In this document: positions 32,482 through 43,771 of the stretch, piece after piece
Position numbering within the stretch: the first letter of the stretch is position 1
Layout: each line of letters opens with the position of its first letter
NCBI GenBank assembly: GCA_032622095.1
Contig: CP136062.1
Coordinates: 160,948,875-161,012,874 of the forward strand
Origin: Siphonodentalium dalli
Taxonomy: Eukaryota > Mollusca > Scaphopoda > Gadilida > Siphonodentaliidae
DNA: 64,000 nucleotides
Reading direction: 5' to 3'
Made by a program: the position numbers and the translations under genes
The notes under the pieces: generated by a model
Told to the model about the DNA's origin: nothing
Seen by the model: the letters and a program-made list of their open reading frames with translations, nothing else
Databases searched by the model: none

Positions 32482-32932
32482 TGGAGCTGGACATTTGCAG
32501 AATGAGGTCCCCAGAGGGTAAATTTAGTGACCATCGGGCTAATATCACCAAATTTATCCTCTGGGGACCTTATTCTGCATGGCTTCATCTGCTATAGGAG
32601 ACCTAGACTCAGATTTTAAGTTCCCAGAAGGTGAAGATGGTGATGTTTACCCAATGGGCCCCTCGATTATGAATTCTGTCATCTGTCAATTTGGGAATAA
32701 AAAAGAAACTAAACTAAAAAAGAAAAAGAAGCTTTTTGAAGAAGTTTCTAAAGAAACTATAAAACTTGTTAATTTGTTAATAAATATACTTTCCAGAGAA
32801 GATGAGGCCTAATCATAACGATGTCCCCAGAGGGTGAATTTAATGATGCTAGCCCGCTGTGCATGGTAGCATCACCAAATATACCCTCTAGGCACCTTAT
32901 TCTACAAATGTCCGGCAACATATTTTCAGACA
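32482..32932. mobile_element. Family C foldback, variant core
   Basis: GACATTTGCAGAATGAGGTC with left hairpin 32497-32578, core with AGAAGTTTCTAAAGAAACTA (same subfamily as 12116), right hairpin 32820-32900 diverged. Confidence 0.75.
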
Positions 32933-32975
32933 TGAAATGCAAACTAACAGGACCGTACATATAATTGGTCCTTGT

Positions 32976-33374
32976 TTAACTCTTTACCCAACAGAAGGGC
33001 CCTGTGTCAATGCATTCTCTTATATATGCGAGTCGACCATAGGTCGCCTCGCATATATAAGAGAATTCATTGGCTTAACACATTAAAAATTATAAAATTG
33101 TTAAAGAATGTAAGAAAAAATGGTAAAGAGTGTTAATAAAAGATTTTTTTAGGCCAATGCATTCTCTTATATATGCGAGGCGACCTATGGTCGACTCGCA
33201 TATATAAGAGAATGCATTGGCACAGGGCATAACTGTAACTATCACAATGTGGTCAAGGAACCGGTTCCAATGATATCCATATTTGTATGGTTCTATTGAG
33301 ACAGACCGAAGATATGTTAGGCTGTTGAAGCTTTATTTGGCCGGTTTTGGCCGTTTTGTTGGGTAAAGGGTTAA
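32976..33374. mobile_element. Family P1 MITE
   Basis: TTAACTCTTTACCCAACAG left, GTTGGGTAAAGGGTTAA right, two hairpin modules (33006-33075, 33152-33221). Same orientation as 18052. Confidence 0.87.
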
Positions 33375-33386
33375 CTTAGAATATTG

Positions 33387-33598
33387 TTAACCCTTCCATG
33401 ACTGGAGCTCCTTAGAACTTTGTGAAAAACCTGTGCCAATGCATTCTCTCATATATGCGAGTCTCCCATAGGGCACCTCGCATATATAAGAGAATACATT
33501 GGCCTAACAATATTTACATTGACCTTGTAAGCCAGAGCATGCACTGGCGCAGGATCTTTAATACTGTACCATGCACAACTCCCATCATGAAAGGGCAA
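33387..33598. mobile_element. Family P3 MITE
   Basis: TTAACCCTTCCATGACTGGA left. The right end CCCATCATGAAAGGGCAA has lost its TTAA. The second hairpin is reduced. It sits 12 bp from the P1 copy. Confidence 0.75.
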
Positions 33599-33617
33599 CA
33601 TATTGGTAGGCCTGAAT

Positions 33618-33660
33618 TTAAATTAACAGGGCCGTACATATGATTGGTTTTTGTTTAACT
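33618..33660. repeat. Duplicate of the sequence left of the P1 copy
   Basis: AAATTAACAGGGCCGTACAT ATGATTGGTTTTTGTTTAAC repeats 32940-32979 (AAACTAACAGGACCGTACAT...). The two copies bracket the P1 and P3 elements. Confidence 0.7.
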
Positions 33661-34084
33661 AATTGATAGAATATTGTTAACACAGCAAATTTTGATAATT
33701 GGATAATATTAGCATAGCAAATAATGGATGAATAAACATGGTATGTATTTAGCTTGTTTAAACACCTAGTCGTTATTCCTGCTACACGGAGACTGCGCGG
33801 TGTGTTTAGATCTGAGTCTGAGCAAACGTTCACTCAGTGCGGGATGGATTTGTGGCGACATTGTGACAATGATATTCTGTCCACAGCGGATGTGGCATCT
33901 ACTGTATATACAGGGTTCACTCTGTTGGTGGCCATAATTGGTCAATGGCAAATCTTTTTTCGAAAATGGCTAAATAAAATTCCAATTGGCCAAACTTTTT
34001 GACCAAAATTTCCAGTCTATATAGTCAGCAATCACCTCTCTAAATATCATCAGGTCTCCACGGAATACTTAATTTGTTAACTTG
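33661..34084. other. No gene recognised
   Basis: Nothing supported. Confidence 0.35.
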
Positions 34085-34275
34085 CTACATGTATATGAGC
34101 GGGGTCAAGGTCAAGGACACGGTCGCGCATGAAATTGGACCTGCCCATATTGTTCCCGGGATCAAAGTAGGCCGACAAACAAAATTTGTGCTGGATCGGT
34201 CGAGCAGTTTTCGAGTCTATAACACACATACATACATACAGACAGAACAGACAGACAGAAGTTCCAAAATATATA
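34085..34275 (+). repeat. Retroelement-like 3' fragment
   Basis: AAATTTGTGCTGGATCGGTC GAGCAGTTTTCGAGTCTATA followed by CATACATACATACAGACAGA resembles the 3' ends of some invertebrate retroelements (a conserved ...GGTCxAGCAGTTT block and a tetranucleotide tail). Class not determined. Confidence 0.4.
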
Positions 34276-34409
34276 ATAGATTAAGCCTGTAAATGGTGTG
34301 TCTGTCATTTGCAGAATTAGGTCCCCAGAGGGTGAATTTAGTAAAGCTGTCCTGCTAATTAAGCAGGTGGGCTAGTATCACCAAATTCACCCTCTGGGAA
34401 CCTCATTCT

Positions 34410-34881
34410 TAGGGTCCTGCGAATCGGGTGATTTCTTTTCAAATCAAATCTCGAATAGAATCAGGCAAGTGATTCGAAATTGAATCGAATCTCAAATCGA
34501 ATCATTGTTACTGAGCCAATCAAGTTCAAATACATAGTACTTCTAAGAAACACCTAAAATTGTCTGCAATATATGCACTTATCTACACACCTCTATGCAT
34601 TTTCTGTGCCTATAAGCAATCGTTGAGTACAGATAAGCGCATATATGTATGAGAGAACCAATGTCGACATAAATACTGACAAACGTATATCGTGTGATGG
34701 CTGTTTCATTTCGTTGAATCGCCCAGTATTTTTCGCTACACTTACAATGATTGTGTTGTCTGTCGCTTGAACTGACAGACTTTCCGGACAATGTTTACAA
34801 AAATGGTAGCTGATTTAGAATCGGATGAAATCAGATGAACGATTTTGAATCGTATCGATCGAATCAATTCGCAGGACCCAA
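34410..34881. mobile_element. hAT-like MITE with perfect 8-bp duplication
   Basis: CTCATTCT at 34402-34409 and 34882-34889. Ends TAGGGTCCTGCGAAT and ATTCGCAGGACCCAA match 14 of 15 when inverted. Subterminal GAATCG/CGATTC words are repeated several times on both sides. 472 bp without coding capacity. Confidence 0.9.
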
Positions 34882-35025
34882 CTCATTCTGCTGAGGCCTC
34901 ATCTACTATTTGAGACCTAGGATCAGATTGAAGTTCCTCTGTTGAAGTTGGTGACATTCACCCATTAGTCACCTCAATTATGCATTTTATCTTCTTCAAA
35001 TTAGGGGATATATTGACTTCCCAGA

Positions 35026-35836
35026 TAGTCGGTCTCAGAAACGCGCTCCGTAGGGAAATGGTGTTCACTTTATATTGAGAATGGTTTCTAGTGTACTTTT
35101 CGATGAGGAATTTCATGGTGCCAGCTGATTTTTGGAAAAAGGTGCCCAAGTTAGGGTTTTAGGGGCCTGAACCCCAATTTTGGGTTTCTGCCGTTTTTCC
35201 TCAGATTTCACCCCAATAAATAATATTTATAGTTCAATTCACTTAAATGTAGTAAGCAGACATTAATGCTCATCATATTCCAGCGACATTTTGTAAAAAA
35301 AATCCAAAATTAGGGTTTTAGCAGTCTGAACCCCAATTTTGGGGTTTGGTCCTTTTTTCCTAGATTGTATGCCTAAAAATATGTTTTGTTCTCTCCAATA
35401 AGTTTAATTTACTATGCAATGATATTGATAGTCATTGTTCCATTTTTAAAAATAGTTTTAAGTTCTAAAATCAGGGGTCTTTGGTCAAAATTTGACATCT
35501 TAGATAAATAATATTTCTGTCTCTTTCACTTCAATTTAGTAGTAATTATCATATCTAGTGTTGGTGCTGATAGGATATTGGCCAAATTGTCACAAAATTA
35601 TGGATTTTTTGTCTGAACCCCCAATATTGAGGGTCTGAACACCAATTTTGACATTCTGCCCTTAAAACCCTAAATTGTGGGCCAATTTCCCAAATTTGAC
35701 TACTAAAATACATTTTGTCCATCACATTCACTCTAATTTAGCAATAAAACATTATTTGTAGTCATTTGTATACCAAACTCAGATCTAGAGACTATCAGAA
35801 GGTCCTTAAACCTTAAAACATTCACCTTTAATAATC
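35026..35836 (+). repeat. Left terminal inverted repeat of the 4.3-kb transposon
   Basis: Matches the complement of 38475-39320 from end to end with few differences. It contains several AACCCCAATTTTGGGTTTCT-like short palindromic words. The inner edge is at TTCACCTTTAATAAT. Confidence 0.85.
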
Positions 35837-35849
35837 AGAATCATCATCT

Positions 35850-38505
35850 GAGAAATCATCTCCAGAACTGTTCACTGTCATCACTATCATCGGCAACATC
35901 CCCATCAGAATCATCAGCAAATGAACACTCAATGTCATTAGTAGACATCTCATCATAATTTTGCTTGACAGAATCGGTTGCATTATTAATCTTCACTGGC
36001 AATACACTTGGAAGAGCAGGTCCATCAAACCAGATTGGCTCTGTTAGGCCATCAACCAGAGTCCATCCATGTTTTAGGGGGTTGTGGGAAACATAATTCC
36101 CATTAAGGCAGTTTATCATCATATGTGTGACATAATGTGTCCTGTAAATTGCAAATTTCAGTGAGCTGATATCTGGAGGGAGCCTCTTAAGTGATGCATG
36201 CTTCTTTGAACTGCCTTTTTTGGAAATAATCATATCATAACGAGAGCCCCAGGAGTTGTCTCTGATGCGGGCCTGTTGTATATAATATGCAGAATAAAAT
36301 CAACAACTTCATTCACATTTAGTGTGTTAGTACTCAGACTGGACAGCTTGTCCAACACACTTTGTTGTTTAACAACCTTTTTAAAGACTGTGGACTTGGA
36401 TCTACCATAGAATGGCTGAGTATTATCACAACCAGTTAGTGCATGGAATGCAGGAAGATGATCACATATATTGGGTCCTAATTCACTTGCCAATGTTTTT
36501 ACATTGTGATACATGATTCCACATTTTGAAGAAATTGTTCCTTGCCGGAAATATAAAGAACATTTACATTTTTCTGAAACAAACAGGAGCAACACATACA
36601 CATCCGTATCATCGGCAACAACACAAACTCCAGAATGTTCACCTGATGCAAACACAGCATGCATGGCTAGCCAGCCTAGCCTAGGATCAGCTTCTTTATG
36701 AGTAGATTTCAATTCAGGAATCAATGATGGTGGTTGTGATCTATTCATATCAACATAGTAGCAGGATTCTCCTTTACTTACATACATGGCTTTGTCGAGC
36801 TTATACATTTGTCACTCATAAAGTCGGCTAACAAATATGTAAGCTGATGCTTGTTTCTTTGATTGGAAAGGAAATCGTTCCAGTCTTTGTCTTTCGGGAG
36901 TTTTTGACTTAAGTCTGATATCTGACGCACTCTTCCTGAATCACTTCTACATTTTGAAAAATTAACAGTGCCATCTGAATAGTCGTCAAATACTAAATGG
37001 AGAGTTGTTCCAGGAAGATGTTTCAAATAGGATGCAACACGTTCTGCCCAACATATGAAGGTATCAGCTTGAAGTCCAACAATTGGAATAATTCTCACAA
37101 CCCTCATGGCATCCACAATACAACATTCAATAACATCTGGTGGAATTTCTGCTGGTTTTTCAGAGCACATGTTCTGACGGCTGTTTTTGAAAAGTTATTT
37201 AGAAAGCTGTCGACTTTTTCCAATCTCACTGCAAATTGCCCATTGTTTTGTTATAATGGGCCAGTCCATTATTGAACGCAGATCTAATTGTTTTCTGTCA
37301 TGGTGAAGCAAGATTGATGTGAAGGAATTGTTTTCATCCTCAACAACCGAAAAAGATTCTTGTTATCTTTTTGGTCTTGGAATGAATAAACTGGTTGTTT
37401 CTTGATTGGATCTTTGTGCTCAATTTATATCTTGTGGTTCGATCCTCTTAACAAATTCCTTCATGGCCGTAACACCACGCATGTTCGCAGTCTCAACATT
37501 GTCACGCATTTCTACACTGGCAGCAACACCGTTGGCAATATTTATCAATGATAGACTTGGGTCCCACAAGTTTGGTACCCACGACTTTATTCCTGAACAT
37601 AAGTTCTTAACATCATTCTTGTGAGTCTGCTGTCGTTGGGATCCAAGTTCTACATGTTTCTTAGCATCTGGTGAATATGACCTTTTTTGGTTGAGATGCT
37701 GCTTCAGAGCAGAGAGAAGATGGCTGATATGCATCCATCTCTCATTTGCTCCATAGTTTTCAGTTTTACCAGAAAGCCCTCCTGTCTGCTTGGAAAACCG
37801 GTTAACAGTGACTTCTATGAGTTGGTCCATTGGTATACTAGAATGCTTCAGTCACGTTAATGAACCAGTGAATCCACCTTCAGCTAAATAGCTATATGCT
37901 TCATAATCTCTAACACGCAAGTCTCTCATGTCCAGGTAGTAATAACTTAAGATTCCGTGCATAATTGTGACGATTTAGAGCAAAACACCATGGTAGAAAT
38001 TTGTGCACAGTTTCGAGGAATCCTTCCCAATTACCAGTTCGCTGGAAGTGAAGCATGTTAAGCAGTAGCCCCACCATGTCGAGAACTGAATCGATCCACT
38101 TTCTCATTTCTCCGGGAAATGGAGGAAGAAGCACATGGCCAGGGTGATGCAAAGCCTTGTTTAATCCCTCCGCAGAAAGATTTGTGCTCACTTCATTAAG
38201 AATAGAATCCAGTATCATGCCTGATGTAGTACTTTCAGAAAGGCTTGGATCACTATCAGGACCACACAATACAATATTTGATGTTTCACCAACACTAACA
38301 TCCTCACAATACTGAAGTTTTGACCGCAGGAAGGCTTCGAACAATAGCTTATAGTACCGTAATCCTCGTTTTATATCAGTACCCTTTAGACCAAATCCAC
38401 ACCCTCGGAAGCGAGAATAGATTGTTTTCATCAAACACATCACAATATGGAATCCTCCCATGCGAACTATCACATTATCAAAGGTGAGTTTTTTAAGGTT
38501 TAAGG
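35850..38505 (-). pseudogene. Decayed transposase with PIN/XPG-like nuclease domain
   Basis: Read on the minus strand from 38505. First a VRMGGFH motif (about 38465) close to the TIR edge, then GNWEGFLETVHKFLPWCF and HNYARNL (37948-38053), a DUF6589-like block. Next come IPMDQLIEVTVNRFSKQTGG (about 37785-37840) and a block ending FDDYSDG (about 36980). The PIN/XPG-like domain has EADPRLGWLAMHA (about 36655-36695), VVADDTDVYVLLL (36580-36622) and HALTGCDNT (about 36420-36445), with acidic residues placed as in FEN/XPG nucleases. A C-terminal block KHGWTLVDGL (about 36060) ends in an acidic tail at 35856. Visible damage: in-frame stops at 37852-37854 and 37195-37197, and frameshifts near 37930, 37340, 36800 and 36290. 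The N-terminal portion is absent: the frame begins at the TIR edge. Related proteins are widespread in cnidarian, mollusc and other invertebrate genomes and are usually labelled uncharacterised. No function is possible from this copy. Confidence 0.75.
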
Positions 38506-39320
38506 ACCTTCTGATAGTCTCTAGATCTGAGTTTGGTATACAAAATGACTACAAATAATGTTTTATTGCTAAATTAGAGTGAATTTGATGGACAAAATGT
38601 ATTTTAGTAGTCAAATTTGGGAAATTGGCCCACAATTTAGGGTTTTAAGGGCAGAATGTCAAAATTGGGGTTCAGACCCTCAATATTGGGGGTTCAGACA
38701 AAAAATCCATAATTTTGTGACAATTTGGCCAATATCCTATCAGCACCAACACTAGATATGATAATTACTACTAAATTGAAGTGAAAGAGACAGAAATATT
38801 ATTTATCTAAGATGTCAAATTTTGACCAAAGAGTTTGAAATACAAAATTTGGGTTCAGGCCCCTGAAACCCTGATTTTAGAACTTAAAACTATTTTTAAA
38901 AATGGAACAATGACTATCAATATCATTGCATAGTAAATTAAACTTATTGGGGAGAACAAAACATATTTTTAGGCATACAATCTAGGAAAAATGGACCAAA
39001 CCCCAAAATTGGGGTTCAGACTGCTAAAACCCTAATTTTGGATTTTTTTTACAAAAATTTCGCTGGAATATGATGAGCATTAATGTCTGCTTACTACATT
39101 TAAGTGAATTGAACTATAAATATTATTTATTGGGGTGAAATCTGAGGAAAAAGGGCAGAAACCCGAAATTTGGGTTCAGGCCCCTAAAACCCTAACTTGG
39201 GCACCTTTTTTAAAAAATCAGCCCGCACCATGAAATTCCTCATCGAAAAGTACCCTAGAAACCATTCTCAATATAAAGTGAACACCATTTCCCTGTGGAG
39301 CGCGTTTCTGAGACCGACTA
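38475..39320 (-). repeat. Right terminal inverted repeat of the 4.3-kb transposon
   Basis: Mirror of 35026-35836. Its inner edge abuts the transposase frame, so the promoter, if the gene were ever expressed, would lie in the TIR. Confidence 0.85.
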
Positions 39321-39790
39321 AGAAGGGAAAAAGTAACTAAAAACAATTTTAAACTTCTGGGTAGTTGATACTACCCAGAAGATAAGATCTAAGCAAAATG
39401 AGGTCCCCAGAGGGTGAATTTGGTGATGCTAGCATCACTAAATTCACCCTCTTGGGACCTCATTCTGCTTAGGCCTCAACTACTATGGGAGACCTAAGAT
39501 CAGACTGAAGTGCCCCAGTTGAAGTTGCTGATGTTCATCCATTAGTCACCTCGATTATACATTTTATCTTCTGCAAATTAGGAGATACAGAAACTCCCAG
39601 TAGGGGAAAAGTAACTAAAAACAAAGTTAATTTGAGACTATAGATACTTTCCAGAAGATGAGGCCTAAGCAGACTGAAGTCCCCAGAGGGTGAATTTGGT
39701 GATGCTAGCCAGCTGTGCAGGATAGCGTCACTATATTCACCCTCTGGGGACCTCATTCTGCAAATGACAGACACACTATTTGTAGGCTTT

Positions 39791-40110
39791 GTCCCAGATT
39801 GGTGTCAGATTCCAAGACAAAGCGGAATCATTTCATCATTGTGCGGAGGTGGGTTGTGGGTGGGAGGTTATTTTCATTGCATCACGAGCAGACCGTCTAG
39901 TGTACACAATGTGAATAATCGGCTTCCATCAAATTTTAATCGTGATATTTAGAAGTTATTGACACACAATGACTGCTTTATTTGTCTGATATATTTCATG
40001 TATTATTTAATAGGGATTGCTATTTATAACATAGTTATTTAGATATAGATCAACTTCAAGGACAAAATTTAAGGTGTTGTGTAAGATGTAGAGATCCTTG
40101 GGTATCGTCG
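39791..40110. other. No gene recognised
   Basis: Nothing supported. Confidence 0.35.
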
Positions 40111-40367
40111 TCAACCCTTCCATGACTGGCGCTTCCTGAAATTTATGTGAAAATCCTGTGCCAATGCATTCGCATATATATGCGAGTCTCACAAAGAGAG
40201 TCTTGAATATATAAGAGAATGCACTGGCTTGAAAATTAAATATTGTATGGCCAATGAATTCTCTTATATCTACTAGGCTCCATATGGGAGACTCGCATAT
40301 ATAAGAGAATGCATTGGCACAGATTTTTTCGCAAATTTTCAGGAAGCTGCAGTCATGGAAGGGTTAA
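40111..40367. mobile_element. Family P3 MITE, nearly complete
   Basis: TCAACCCTTCCATGACTGG left (TTAA changed to TCAA) and CAGTCATGGAAGGGTTAA right. Two hairpins (40154-40225 and 40249-40320), the first diverged. Confidence 0.82.
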
Positions 40368-40369
40368 AG

Positions 40370-40650
40370 ACATATTGTGGACTTCTCTCATTGGAAGAAC
40401 GTAGCAAAGAACTAAGATTGTCGAAAATTCCAACCAGATCGACTATACCATTTTAGAAAACACAACGGTTGAACTACGCACGATTGTAAATATTTACTAC
40501 TTTATTTTGGACACCTTATTGGGCAGAAATGCGTTTATGATGATGTTTTCTGACTATTTGTATATAAAATTTATGAAAATAACTTGTTTTGGCATGATTA
40601 TTTGTTTATCTGTCCGGGAACACCTCAGTGGAGTGTTTCACATCACTTTA
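40370..40650 (+). repeat. Family D dispersed repeat
   Basis: GATTGTAAATATTTACTACT, GGACACCTTATTGG and GAGTGTTTCACATCACTTTA match 28890-29120. The middle part differs (rich in TTTATGATGATG). Confidence 0.5.
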
Positions 40651-40664
40651 ATAGGAATGGGCAA

Positions 40665-40905
40665 TATAAACAAGCATAATTCAAGGGCAAGGTTTTATAT
40701 CTTGACATGTTTTCTATTTTCGAGAATGTGTTTTTCTATTGTAAAAGTGGTCAACAAACAGACCACTCCTATGGGAATCAATGTTTATATTAAGCATAAT
40801 TCAAGGGCAAGGTTTGATATCTGGACATGTTTTCTATTTTCAACGATGTTGGGTTCTATTGGAAAACAGAAAACTCCTACGGGAATAAACGTTTATATTA
40901 TTCAT
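40665..40905. repeat. ~122-bp tandem duplication
   Basis: AGCATAATTCAAGGGCAAGG TTTxATAT...GACATGTTTTCTATTTTC occurs at 40672 and 40794; each ends AC.CCTA.GGGAAT.AA.GTTTATATTA. A 134-codon frame crosses both copies but shows no domain. Confidence 0.75.
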
Positions 40906-41014
40906 GAATAAAATCTATAGCTTAGCTGACCGATTTTTAGAGGTTTAGCATGGAAGCAGAAATGAAGGACCTTGGGCAAAGCTTTGAAGCTAATCTTGAT
41001 AAAGTACAAGCATA

Positions 41015-41118
41015 CAGTAATGCCCTAAATAATCGACTCCTTAACCACAGCAGAATTATGGGTAATTTTTCAGGATTTAGTCGGAAATATGGCTTGTTGA
41101 CATTCATCGGAAAGCTCT
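41015..41118. mobile_element. Family A MITE, left arm only, fused to family C
   Basis: TA-CAGTAATGCCC to GGAAAGCTCTCA, then directly GCAGAATGAGG of the C right hairpin. Both elements are broken at their hairpin centre/arm. Confidence 0.85.
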
Positions 41119-41242
41119 CAGCAGAATGAGGTTCCCAGAGGGTGAATTTGGTGATGCTAGCCCTCCTTGCGGGATACATTGCATCACTAAATTCACCCTC
41201 TGGGGACCTCATTCTGCAAATGACAAACACTGTTTCAAGGCT
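41119..41242. mobile_element. Family C, right hairpin and terminus
   Basis: GCAGAATGAGGTTCCCAGAG...CTCATTCTGCAAATGACAAA then CACTGTTTCAAGGCTTG. The left part is replaced by half of an A element. Confidence 0.8.
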
Positions 41243-41874
41243 TGATTCCTTATAAATTTTCTCACAGATTCACCTAAATATGCGAGTAATGTGGGCAATT
41301 AAATCGCCGACATTATAGTCTTTTATGAGTCCGTCCCATCTATTTTTAACAGTTATGGAATAGGATTTTTAAGTTCTAAGTTTCCACTTATATTAATGGT
41401 TATAACATAGTTTTAGTCGCTTGAGTTTGATAGCAAATAGTTTAGGAAATAAAACGTCAGAGTGATGATTATTAAACATTAGAATTCATGTTTGGAGAAG
41501 GGACTATTTTGCACGATGGACTACTTTACTCAAGGATCGAGACAACAAATGGACACCGCCTCTTTTCTGCGAATCTCAGCCTGACAATATTCCACTAAAA
41601 CATCGTTCAATAGCAGAAAAGAGCCCATTATTCTCATTACCCACCACCTCCCCATCCAACCTCTGATATTGCCTTTACCCTCATCTGTTGAATAAGGAAC
41701 TTATCTGGGGGTTGGTGATGCGCTTGCATCGCTCACTATACACACCCTGCACCTCACCAGCAGCATATACATGTATCTTATTTTCTTAATGTCAACTTTT
41801 CCTTTTGGGGGAATTTTTGTTCATTACATTCTGTGATAGGAGTTGGTGAGGGCACTAATTGTATCGCACATATA
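41243..41874. other. No gene recognised
   Basis: Nothing supported. Confidence 0.35.
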
Positions 41875-42059
41875 CAGTAATGCCCTAAGTAATCGACTCC
41901 TTAACCACAGCAGAATTATGGGTAACTTTTCAGGATTTAGTCGGAAATATGGCTGAGAGCTTTCCAATGAATGGCAACAAGCCATATTTCCGAATAACTC
42001 CTGAAAAGTTACCCATAATTCTGCTGTGGTTAAGGATTTGATTACTTAGGGCATTACTG
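41875..42059. mobile_element. Family A MITE with lost left centre
   Basis: TA-CAGTAATGCCC...GGGCATTACTG-TA. The left arm jumps from AATATGGCT to the right arm GAGAGCTTTCC, removing about 27 bp. Confidence 0.87.
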
Positions 42060-42540
42060 TATCTCGTTTTTTCGGTTTTGTCATCCACCTTTATGTATTT
42101 CAACTTTTATTACTATTTGTTACAAGTTTTGACTGTTTTTGTTGGGAAAAAAAATAATGTTAAACTTTTAAAATTCATAGAAATTAAAACCGAGACCATC
42201 CGGAAACCATTGTCTCTGAATTCATCTTATTAATTATCCAGTGGGCCAGGTTCATAAATTTCTCAATGCAAGAATGTCGGATTCGAAATGATTATCCTGA
42301 CCCTGCTAAAAAGCTTCCAATATATAAAAGGACATCTTAGAAGTGACATTGCTAGATCATATTCCCCACTCTAAGACTTAGCTCACTGAATGAAATCAGA
42401 AAGACTCCAAAGATAGCTCTGTTTAATATAAGGCTTTGTTCATCACCATGTTCTGGTCATAAAAGACACAATTAGAAACTTAATATTTCATGCTTCTCAG
42501 AAAGTCTGTCTGTGTGGATATTTTTAGCAGACAAATCGTC
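42060..42540. other. No gene recognised
   Basis: AT-rich. AGACTTAATAAGAAGCATGA (45065) pairs with TCTAATTGTG...CTTAATATTTCATGCTTCTC (42480), i.e. a diverged inverted repeat with the 45.05-45.2-kb stretch. Confidence 0.4.
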
Positions 42541-42662
42541 AAGCCTGGAAATAATATGTCATTCTGCTTAGGCCTCATCTTCTGGGAAGTATCTATAGTC
42601 TCAAACTAACATTGTATTTAGTTACTTTTTTCCTTTTGTTCAGTTTCTATATCCCCTAATCA
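42541..42662. mobile_element. Family C fragment
   Basis: AAGCCTGGAAATAATATGTC then a jump to ATTCTGCTTAGGCCTCATCT and core to TATCCCCTAAT; the left hairpin is deleted. Confidence 0.65.
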
Positions 42663-42910
42663 AAAAAGTTAAACATTTACAAAAACCCTGACTCGGCGCA
42701 AAACTCCCCTCGATTCAATCTATGAACTCGGAATCTGAATAATAGACGCGATCCACACCATGGTGTCAGACACAATATAAATTTTCACGCTTGAAAATAA
42801 AAAAAGTAAAACATTTACAAAAACCCTGACTCGGCGCTAAAATCTCCTCGATTCAATCTATGAACTCGGAATATGTACAATAACAGATGTAATCCACACC
42901 AGGTTTGTTA
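42662..42910. repeat. ~140-bp tandem duplication
   Basis: CATTTACAAAAACCCTGACT CGGCGC...CTATGAACTCGGAAT...ATCCACACCA at 42673 and 42814, about 90% alike. Confidence 0.85.
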
Positions 42911-43760
42911 TTACGAGTTAAGTTGATGCGTAATGTCATGTCAGTAGATATAACGTCTCACTCATCGATTCTAAGATGCTAGCCTAAGTCAGCAGAATAC
43001 AAATAACCCAGCCGTTACTATCAATTTACCCCCAATATCTACAAATTAGAGCCTCTAATGACGAACTGCTGAGTTGAATAGCCATTGCTTGCCGGGTGTT
43101 AAGTCATATGTGACTGCTGAATCTAACACGGTTCAAATCTCACACCAAGGTATTACCTTTGAGCATGGTACTGCACTCACTTTGTTGCACCTAAATGTGA
43201 GTTAGGGATCTGGTTGGCAGCCTTCATAATTGGCTGAAGCAAACTGGGCCATGGCAAAAGGTTGCCATAGCGGATTGCCGAAGGTTACACTGGTGTAAAT
43301 AAGTTTCGGAGAGACCTCTAGCGGATGCGGGAGGAATATATAGGAGAGAATAAAATATACACTGGGCCCCGATTGGTCAATAGTCTTGTGTGCTTTTTGC
43401 ATAAAAAAATCATCACACCTCTTCCCTATGGTTTCCCACTGGTAAAATATCCATTGGCACAGGAATTAACCCTCTGTAGTGAAGTTTGAATTTTTTGTTG
43501 TGGTCTAAAATATGACAGTATTTTTTTATGCGGTTCTGACAATAGTTAGGAAAACACAAGATTTAAAGGCGAATTCCCTGCCTGTCGTACCTGATTTTTT
43601 TGTGCAAAAAGTTTCCCAAAGTGTCAATTTTTCAGATTTAAAAGAAATTTTGGACCCAATGTTTATATTGCCAATAGTATACGCTAAAACGTTAGCACTG
43701 AGGCCTATGGAAAACATTTACACCTGTGTAACCTGAAACCAAGCAATCTAAATTAAAGGC
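42911..43760. other. No gene recognised
   Basis: Open frames of about 65-75 codons at 43202-43402 and 43512-43736 lack any motif I know. A lone TTAACCCTC at 43467 is not enough for a P element. Confidence 0.4.
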
Positions 43761-43771
43761 ATGGATGGACC

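Larger units (their letters stand above)
35026..39320. mobile_element. 4.3-kb DNA transposon, Academ-like, nested in family C
   Basis: Ends TAGTCGGTCTCAGAAACGCG and its exact complement; 3-bp flanks AGA on both sides (35023-35025, 39321-39323). The C core reads continuously across the site once one AGA is removed. Terminal inverted repeats are about 0.8 kb each and highly similar. The interior holds one decayed minus-strand transposase gene. A 3-bp duplication and a PIN/XPG-like nuclease domain in the protein fit the Academ superfamily; this assignment is inference. Confidence 0.75.
34281..39790. mobile_element. Family C foldback with two nested transposons
   Basis: The left hairpin (34318-34409) is interrupted by a hAT-like MITE. 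The core (34882-35025, 39321-39380) is interrupted by the 4.3-kb transposon at TTCCCAGA/AGAAGGGAA. After it, core and hairpins continue (39404-39475, 39680-39770), with an internal tandem duplication of hairpin plus core, ending CACTATTTGTAGGCTT. C is therefore the oldest of the three. Confidence 0.8.

Noticed and set aside
40507-40911. 134-codon frame with hydrophobic segments as a membrane protein gene
   Set aside because: It spans a 122-bp tandem duplication and a D repeat; hydrophobicity follows from TTT-rich DNA.
43202-43736. Short frames near 43.2-43.7 kb as exons
   Set aside because: No splice sites, no motif and no duplicate or homologue in the window to support them.
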